64,000 bases of DNA, from NCBI GenBank assembly GCA_028710895.1, contig JAQTTH010000005.1:1-64000 (forward strand), written 5' to 3'. The notes under the pieces were generated by a model. That model was not told the DNA's origin. It saw only the letters and a list, made by a program, of their open reading frames with translations, and did no database searches. This DNA is from Paludibacter sp. (GTDB taxonomy: Bacteria; Bacteroidota; Bacteroidia; Bacteroidales; Paludibacteraceae). How positions within the stretch are numbered: position 1 is the first letter of the stretch; every line of letters starts with the position of its first letter. The position numbers and the translations under genes are program-made. Below are positions 59,460 to 64,000 of the stretch, piece by piece.

Positions 59460-60212
59460 ATGGCACAACAAAAAAGTATTCTAAAACTGAAAGGTACCAT
59501 CGGCGGTGTAACATTTTACAAGTCGAAAAATGACGGGTACCTGGCTCGGGAAAAGGGTGGCGTTGACGCTTCCCGAATTGCGAATGACCCGGGATTTGCC
59601 CGAACCCGTGAAAATGGTGCAGAGTTTGGAAATGCAGCCTCTGCTGGTAAGTTATTGCGCGACGCAATGCGAGCTCTTGCTAAAGATGCATCCGATGGAC
59701 GTGTAACTGCCCGTGTAACGCAGATCATGGCACAAATCAAGAACATGGACGAAGCAAACGCCCGTGGTGAACGCAGTGCAGCTGAAGGTATGGCCAAAGA
59801 TGAAGCTAAAGCTTTGTTGATTGGTTTTAACTTCAATGTAAATGCAGCTCTCGGCACCGTTTTGTACAAAGCAATTGAAGTGGACAGTGTAACCGGTGAA
59901 ATTAAAATTGCGGCTCTAACCCCACAAAAAGATATTAGTTTACCTAGCGGGGCATCTCATATTATTTTGAGAAGTGGATTTGCTAGTATTAACTTTTTGA
60001 CCGGGGAATCAGAAATGATTGTTTCTGCACCAGTTCGCCTTGAGGTCGGTGCTGAAGCTCAGGCTGTATCGTTAAAGCCTGCGACGGTACCGGCAATTGA
60101 GGGAACTCATTTTATGCTGTTGTCGATTGACTTTGTTCAGGCGGTGAACAATGCCGATTATTCTTTGAATAACAATGCGTATAACGTGCTGGCTATTGTA
60201 GCCGTTGAGTAG
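59460..60212 (+). CDS. Conserved Bacteroidetes protein of unknown function
   Basis: 250 residues with no signal peptide or membrane helix. The N-terminus KGTIGGVTFYKSKNDGYLAR and the following GGVDASRIANDPGFARTREN are strongly conserved in a family I recall from many Bacteroidetes genomes. An alpha-helical middle (60-130) leads to a beta-rich C-terminal half. The start loosely resembles that of DUF6266 proteins. Its use of GCT, GGT and CGT codons hints at good expression. It heads a three-gene set with two small membrane proteins. The role is unknown; a phage- or particle-like structural part is only a guess. Confidence 0.75.
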   Translation: MAQQKSILKLKGTIGGVTFYKSKNDGYLAREKGGVDASRIANDPGFARTRENGAEFGNAASAGKLLRDAMRALAKDASDGRVTARVTQIMAQIKNMDEANARGERSAAEGMAKDEAKALLIGFNFNVNAALGTVLYKAIEVDSVTGEIKIAALTPQKDISLPSGASHIILRSGFASINFLTGESEMIVSAPVRLEVGAEAQAVSLKPATVPAIEGTHFMLLSIDFVQAVNNADYSLNNNAYNVLAIVAVE

Positions 60213-60233
60213 ACCTCACCCGTCCTTCAGGCA

Positions 60234-60253
60234 CCCTCTCCATTAGGAGAGGG
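60234..60253. repeat. REP-like hairpin CCCTCTCC-ATTA-GGAGAGGG
   Basis: 8-bp perfect stem with an ATTA loop in the spacer between two co-directional genes. Similar CCTCTCC hairpins are, as I recall, scattered through Bacteroidetes genomes. The lack of a T run argues against a terminator. Confidence 0.55.
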
Positions 60254-60301
60254 AAATTCCGAAAATTATGACAGATTAAGTAGAATCTAACATTAAGATT
60301 T

Positions 60302-60580
60302 ATGGTAACAGAGAATAATCAAACAACTATCAACCCTAACAACATGAGTGTTGTTGATCGGGTAAAAGCTCCAACTCCGAAGTTCTTCAAAACATTGCGT
60401 ACAATCGGTTTGGCATTGGCAGCAATTGGAGGAGCAATTTTAGCTTCGCCAGTTGCACTTCCTGCCGGACTGGTAGCCGCAGCCGGATATGTAGCATTAG
60501 CAGGTGGTGTGGTTACAGCTGTTAGTCAAACGGCAGTTGACACAACCAATTCAAAAACAACAGAAAATGAAACTCCTTGA
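60302..60580 (+). CDS. Small membrane protein with two hydrophobic helices
   Basis: 92 residues. A short polar head with VDRVKAPTPKFFKTLRTIGL is followed by two Ala/Gly-rich hydrophobic helices (about 33-52 and 55-75) and a polar tail. It is seen in the same small gene set elsewhere in Bacteroidetes, as far as I recall. The size and topology are holin-like, but that is only a resemblance. It overlaps the next gene by 14 bases. Confidence 0.7.
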   Translation: MVTENNQTTINPNNMSVVDRVKAPTPKFFKTLRTIGLALAAIGGAILASPVALPAGLVAAAGYVALAGGVVTAVSQTAVDTTNSKTTENETP

Positions 60581-60758
60581 AACGAACAGCGACGGCCAAG
60601 TGTATGCCGGTACTTGCGGCGGTATGTTGCTATCAGTGTTTAGCAACGTGTTTATAGAGGACCTGGTCAGGACTATTATTCTAGCCGTTGTAGGCGCTGT
60701 TGTGAGTTTCGTTGTGTCAATGGTTTTAAAGAACTTTTTCAGGCGGATAAACCGCTAA
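60567..60758 (+). CDS. Small single-helix membrane protein
   Basis: 63 residues from the ATG at 60567, inside the end of the previous gene. METHIONINE-led KLLETNSDGQVYAGTCGG is followed by one or two hydrophobic stretches and a basic end KNFFRRINR. A longer frame from 60504 adds unrelated residues. Translational coupling to the 92-residue protein suggests they act together in the membrane. Confidence 0.68.
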   Translation: MKLLETNSDGQVYAGTCGGMLLSVFSNVFIEDLVRTIILAVVGAVVSFVVSMVLKNFFRRINR

Positions 60759-60802
60759 AAGAGCTACTATTTTTTCGGTGCAACAATCTTTTGTATTGGT
60801 GA

Positions 60803-60828
60803 AGCCTCCCTGATCGGGAGGCTTTTTT
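60803..60828 (+). terminator. Terminator of the small gene set
   Basis: 8-bp GC-rich stem (60803-60810 with 60816-60823), TGATC loop and a T run. It closes the 59460-60758 unit. Confidence 0.92.
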
Positions 60829-60869
60829 GTTCAAGTTGATTATTTGCACCCAACACTCGGGAAACGGGC

Positions 60870-60912
60870 AATAACTTTTGGGGCCGTCCCATCGAGCCCG
60901 AAAAAAGTTATT
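60870..60912. repeat. 10-bp inverted repeat with 23-nt loop
   Basis: AATAACTTTT (60870-60879) and AAAAGTTATT (60903-60912) flank a GC-rich loop in the spacer between convergent genes. It may be a minus-strand terminator for the gene ending at 60986, or a structured RNA. Confidence 0.6.
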
Positions 60913-60985
60913 CTCGTTTTTCCGCTGAAGCTAACTAAAGTAAAAAATGGAGTTGGTCACCATCGGCAACCAACCCCACCCACAC

Positions 60986-61411
60986 TCAATTAAGGTATTT
61001 GAAAAAAAGCATCTGCTTAGCATTGGAGATTAAAAGCAAGTTTTGCTTATAATTTTTCTCCAGAGCTTGCAAACTGCGGAGAGCTTCAACGGCTTTTTCA
61101 AACTGAGCCAGATTTCCATTGGCTTTATTTAAACCATCCGAAAGACAGGACTTAACATCCCGCAACACTACAAAGGGAATGACTGAACCACGCAAAAACG
61201 GATAAAAAGCTTTTGACTGCCACAAGCTATAGGATAGCCAGTAAAGCTGCTCCTTTTCGACTTCACTTTTGCATTGAATTACAAAGCAATTCGGACAGGA
61301 AGCTACAAGCGGCTTGCCGCTGTTGTTTCCTTTGTTTAAAATGAAGAAATGAGGCATTGAATAGACAACGCCTGAACGATGTGATTTGATGTTGAAAGTG
61401 CTCATAAACAT
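60986..61411 (-). CDS. Conserved hypothetical protein (DUF6943-like)
   Basis: 141 residues, probably cytoplasmic. Recognisable pieces are KSHRSGVVYSMPHFFILNKG, a CxxC pair in SCPNCF and WLSYSLWQSKAFYPFLRGS. I recall such proteins as DUF6943 in Bacteroidetes mobile regions, but the match is from memory. No catalytic motif is visible. It is transcribed towards the small gene set, with Met3 as an alternative start. Confidence 0.68.
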   Translation of the reverse strand: MFMSTFNIKSHRSGVVYSMPHFFILNKGNNSGKPLVASCPNCFVIQCKSEVEKEQLYWLSYSLWQSKAFYPFLRGSVIPFVVLRDVKSCLSDGLNKANGNLAQFEKAVEALRSLQALEKNYKQNLLLISNAKQMLFFKYLN

Positions 61412-61745
61412 GGGGATTAAATGGTAAAAACTAAAAGCAGCTGCTGCGCCTGTAAATAATTTTTACCCCCAGAAAAGAGAAAGAAAAAAAGAAGAAGAAA
61501 AAAAAGAAAAATATAGCCATCTTATTAGGCAGCCGGATTGGGCTGTCAAGATTTTTGGGAAAAATACTACCTGAAGCTTGCGTAAGTGTGGAGATTTTTT
61601 CTCAAAACCCGGAGGGCTTGACCTTTACTGCCCAAAGCGTTGGTCTGTGTTGGCCGCCTTATCTTTGCTGGATTTTTTATTTTTTGTCGGTAAATATTAT
61701 ACTCAAAAAGTCCTTGTTGTATTTGTATTTTGGAATTTGTATTTT

Positions 61746-61793
61746 GAATCCTTTTGGAAAAAGAAACCAATCCCTATAAAACCAAAAGGATTC
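61746..61793. repeat. Hairpin, 12-bp perfect stem
   Basis: GAATCCTTTTGG (61746-61757) pairs with CCAAAAGGATTC (61782-61793) around a 24-nt loop. It lies 9 bases before repeat copy 1. Confidence 0.75.
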
Positions 61794-61801
61794 ATTTTAT
61801 T

Positions 61802-62100
61802 GGGGCTTACTCGTCGCAGAAAATAAAACATACCGCTGGAAATGCGTGGGAAAGGAGCTTGGGTAGTGACTGACTGGTTGAATGGAGCTTGCGGAATGAA
61901 AAGGAAGGAGACTACCCAAGCTGTGCGGTGCTGAGGTGAATGCATGAAATGAAAGCGAAATGAAATGTAAGGGTTCGGAATGAGGTACGAACGTAGTTCT
62001 TGGAATGTAATGGGCTTGAAAGAATGCGTATACCGCAAGCACATGGATAATCAACTCGATATGTTTATATTTTTCTGCACAACTACAGGGAGGTGGGGAA
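61802..62100. repeat. Direct repeat copy 1 (about 298 bp)
   Basis: It aligns along its whole length with 62325-62622 with small gaps. Shared landmarks are GGAAATGC, AATGGAGCTTGCG, GAATGAAAGCG-type runs, GCAAGCACATGGATAA and TTTTCTGCACAACTA followed by a G-rich end. I estimate roughly 70 percent identity by eye. Frames differ between the copies, so a shared protein is unlikely. Confidence 0.8.
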
Positions 62101-62163
62101 AATGAGGAAATGCACGAAGTGCTAAACCAACATACAAGCTGCTGAAAGGAGCTTGACATCTGT

Positions 62164-62244
62164 CCCCATATTTTGAAAACCTATTATGGTTTTCATTGCT
62201 ACAAGAAACACATCTTCAATGAAAACTATAAGTGGTTTTCGGGG
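62164..62244. repeat. 81-nt interrupted hairpin
   Basis: A 10-bp inner stem (62189-62198 with 62217-62226), a 7-bp stem (62175-62181 with 62234-62240) and a CCCC/GGGG clamp (62164-62167 with 62241-62244) are stacked with small internal loops. It lies between the two direct repeats. Confidence 0.7.
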
Positions 62245-62324
62245 CTTTACTTTCGGGTTGGCGTAGCCTGAACAACGCACCGATAAGGTGTAATTACTTT
62301 CCGCTCTGCCTTCAGGCGATTAAT

Positions 62325-62622
62325 GGGGCAAACTCGCAGCAGAAATGAAAAATATACCATTGGAAATGCACGGGAAAAGGGCTTGGGAAAAACGGAATGA
62401 ATGGAGCTTGCGAAATGGAAATGAGGATTTTCCGAAACTGCGGGGTGCTGAAGTGTATGATTGGAATGAAAGCGCAATGCAGTATCAGGGGTCAGCGTGA
62501 GGAACAAACGCAGCTCCTGGAACGGAATGGAGCGAAAATGGAAATCATATACTGCAAGCACATGGATAAACAAACAACGACATGTTTTTAATTTTCTGCA
62601 CAACTAATGGGTGGCGGGGAAA
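62325..62622. repeat. Direct repeat copy 2 (about 298 bp)
   Basis: Diverged partner of copy 1, 523 bp further right. It is more GC-rich than copy 1 but holds the same landmarks in the same order. Confidence 0.8.
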
Positions 62623-62672
62623 TCTTGAGACTCTTCGGGCAGCGCAGCGGGGCAAAGCGTTGATATTTGTGC

Positions 62673-62769
62673 GGCTATTATACATAATGGGGTTATAGGC
62701 TTTTATATTGGGTTTATCCCCAGCTGAAAGCTGAAAAAGACTATTAACTACATGTTATGTATAATAGCT
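62673..62769. repeat. 97-nt folded element with 14-bp terminal stem
   Basis: GCTATTATACATAA (62674-62687) pairs perfectly with TTATGTATAATAGC (62755-62768). Inside, GGGG near 62689-62692 can pair with CCCC at 62718-62721, and CAGCT/AGCTG (62721-62733) forms a small hairpin. The layout resembles recombination sites that fold as single strands, or a structured RNA. Confidence 0.7.
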
Positions 62770-62999
62770 TTGAGTTGTTCTTTTCTGGCGCATTTCAGGC
62801 ACGGTGGTGGCGGTTGGAGTGCCTGATTTTTTCTTGCCTGTGGGTGGATTGAAACAGTGGTTTTGAAAAAACAACACTGTGAAAGAAAGGTTGATTGCAA
62901 AAAGTGTGACAGAAAAAAAACAACAGCAGGGTGGATTGCGCGGAGGCAGGCAAAAAGACTGTGCAAACCCAGAGGTACGAGGGGTGAGGATTTTTGCCT

Positions 63000-63046
63000 G
63001 CCGGGGACTTTGCCCCGGCGGAACTGCCTGTAATGAACTTACAGGC
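63000..63046. repeat. Double hairpin
   Basis: A 7-bp GC stem (63000-63006 with 63013-63019) is followed at once by an 8-bp stem, GCCTGTAA/TTACAGGC (63026-63033 with 63039-63046). It is much more GC-rich than the flanks. It may be the end of a minus-strand transcript or part of the repeat system. Confidence 0.65.
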
Positions 63047-63124
63047 GAAGCCTGACCGTTGAGAAGCAGTTTTATTCTTAATTCATAGTATCTAAAAGTA
63101 TTATTTGGAATATAGTGCCGAAAA

Positions 63125-63571
63125 CTATCGATAATTTCTTTTTAAATTCTCATTCAAAATTCCAACTATGTAATCTGCTGTTTCTTGAATACGCCCATGT
63201 ATCAATACATTGGGAATTCTAACAGTATAAAATCCTTTCTTGAATGAATGATAAGTTCGCTTTAAATCAGCCATAGCTTGCTCGTAACTGTAGTTGTGAT
63301 GACCTCCATCCACTTCAATATTTATTTTCGCCTCTGAAATCGCAAGGTCAATGTGTTTAAAACCATCAAATTTCTCAAGTTCAGCAGGAACACCTCTTTG
63401 TTTTAATTCGAAATACAAGGATATTGCTTCAAATGTGGATTGTTCTGACATTTGATTTATCCAATCCTGATGGTACATACACAACGGTATTCCCAATTGC
63501 TGAACTGAAAAATTAAAAACTCCTTGTGTTATTGGTTGGTTACATTCCAAACAAAAATAATTTTTATCCAT
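63125..63571 (-). CDS. Zinc-finger protein with Vsr/DUF559-like nuclease domain
   Basis: 148 residues. The N-terminus has a possible zinc site: Cys7, Cys10, Cys31 and His34. The C-terminal part (60-140) reads like a PD-(D/E)xK fold of the Vsr/DUF559 type: Asp75 in HIDLAI, Glu86-x-Asp88 in INIEVDGGHH, then a basic helix and FYTVRIPN. Such small nucleases act in mismatch repair, restriction or mobile elements. It follows the 136-residue gene by 13 nt in one operon, so the two may work together. Confidence 0.75.
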   Translation of the reverse strand: MDKNYFCLECNQPITQGVFNFSVQQLGIPLCMYHQDWINQMSEQSTFEAISLYFELKQRGVPAELEKFDGFKHIDLAISEAKINIEVDGGHHNYSYEQAMADLKRTYHSFKKGFYTVRIPNVLIHGRIQETADYIVGILNENLKRNYR

Positions 63572-63584
63572 ACATATGAATTTA

Positions 63585-63995
63585 CTATTTCTGACTTTTC
63601 TCTATTATTTTATCTGCAAGGAAATAATACATTACGGCAATATTACTTGTAAGTTTTTCAAGTCTTGGAATCCAAGTTTTCAATTCTTTTTCTCCTAACA
63701 ACGAACCAAAATCACTTTTCTTAAATGCATTTTCATTCGGATAGAAAAAAGGATGACTATCTAATGAGAATTGAAAAAAATCATTTCTTTCATTGTCATC
63801 CTTAAAATCTATCTCACCATTATCGCACATTGAGAGATAAAATGCAAAAAGATTGAGTCCATTAGTTAGATTTTCTTGAAGCAAACCACTAATTTTACTT
63901 GTGTAATCGTTCCATACTTTTTCACTATAATCTTCAACTTTTTTGTTTTTGAAATATCTTAGTTGGTAAAAATGATTAGCTAGTTGATTTAGCAT
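63585..63995 (-). CDS. Hypothetical protein upstream of the nuclease
   Basis: 136 residues from the ATG at 63995, five bases from the window edge, so a longer start outside cannot be excluded. It is alpha-helical, with aromatic-rich segments (FYLSMCDNGEIDFKD, SLDSHPFFYPNEN), and has no signal peptide. I do not recognise the family. Its position directly before the nuclease gene suggests a paired function such as specificity or regulation. Confidence 0.65.
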   Translation of the reverse strand: MLNQLANHFYQLRYFKNKKVEDYSEKVWNDYTSKISGLLQENLTNGLNLFAFYLSMCDNGEIDFKDDNERNDFFQFSLDSHPFFYPNENAFKKSDFGSLLGEKELKTWIPRLEKLTSNIAVMYYFLADKIIEKSQK

Positions 63996-64000
63996 TGAGA

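Larger units (their letters stand above)
61412..63124. other. Gene-free tract with direct repeats and hairpins
   Basis: 1.7 kb in which every open frame is short, without family resemblance and overlapping on both strands. It contains a 41-nt purine-only run (61471-61511), a 12-bp hairpin (61746-61793), two diverged 298-bp direct repeats, a hairpin at 62164-62244, a 97-nt folded structure at 62673-62769 and a double hairpin at 63000-63046. The plus strand is markedly purine-rich across the repeats. Confidence 0.7.

Noticed and set aside
61797-62159. 120-residue minus-strand open frame over repeat copy 1
   Set aside because: The equivalent frame in copy 2 is shifted and the copies align only as DNA; the product is a His/Pro/Ser/Phe-rich string with no family.
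62247-62603. 118-residue minus-strand open frame over repeat copy 2
   Set aside because: Same reason as for copy 1: the frame is not conserved between the copies.
61802-62622. Insertion sequence bounded by the direct repeats
   Set aside because: The 220 bases between the copies hold no transposase, and the copies lack clear terminal inverted repeats.
62748-62966. 72-residue minus-strand open frame
   Set aside because: It overlaps the folded element at 62673-62769, has no family resemblance and has low-complexity composition.

Overview
This window looks like a chromosomal segment from a member of the Bacteroidetes, probably Bacteroidales. The evidence is the family content (GldF, DUF2723, DUF3127, DUF2851, DUF4105, a Bacteroides-type tyrosine recombinase, bifunctional HisB), tRNA genes without an encoded CCA, almost no Shine-Dalgarno sequences, and promoters of the TTTG-N19-TAnnTTTG type. 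I cannot name the genus from the sequence alone.

Layout. The first 160 bases carry a 3' tRNA-Pro fragment with its terminator, which looks like the right attachment scar of an element lying to the left. Next come a haem-binding sensor kinase and a minus-strand housekeeping block: ung, a MalY/PatB C-S lyase, a degenerate alkaline-phosphatase-fold lipidless secreted protein, hisB, mnmA and a DUF3127 protein. These are followed by a small membrane protein and a strongly promoted gap gene, then adenine deaminase, a helix-hairpin-helix protein and tRNA-Gly. An envelope operon covers 13.5-24 kb: two tandem DUF2723 membrane proteins, a polysaccharide deacetylase, a DUF2851 protein and an Ig-like lipoprotein. 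After ptb and a 42-bp minisatellite there is a two-gene signalling operon led by a 3444-residue hybrid kinase with about 21 PAS domains. The stretch from 37.6 to 57.2 kb is core genome: tag, lpxB-orf-surE, gldF, a PagL-like barrel, a TPR protein, a Crp/Fnr regulator, DUF4105, a glycosyltransferase, lysA, lysC, a GH9/deacetylase fusion, tRNA-His, an AlkD-like protein, a Fur-family regulator, purA and a Zn peptidase.

At 57.3 kb a tRNA-Arg(CCG) with an unusual but compensated tertiary pair is followed by a tyrosine recombinase. From there to the right edge the content changes to small orphan genes, a 1.7-kb gene-free tract with two diverged 298-bp direct repeats and several strong hairpins, and a Vsr/DUF559-like nuclease next to an unknown gene. 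I read this as an integrative element whose far end lies outside the window. It is the best candidate here for something undescribed, together with the giant PAS kinase.

How the genes work together. Envelope biogenesis is the main theme: lipid A synthesis and possible remodelling, DUF2723 membrane proteins and a deacetylase, a lipoprotein, a glycosyltransferase and a gliding/secretion-type ABC permease. Lysine biosynthesis (lysC, lysA) and DNA repair (ung, tag, AlkD-like) are minor themes. Signalling is carried by three kinases and two regulators.
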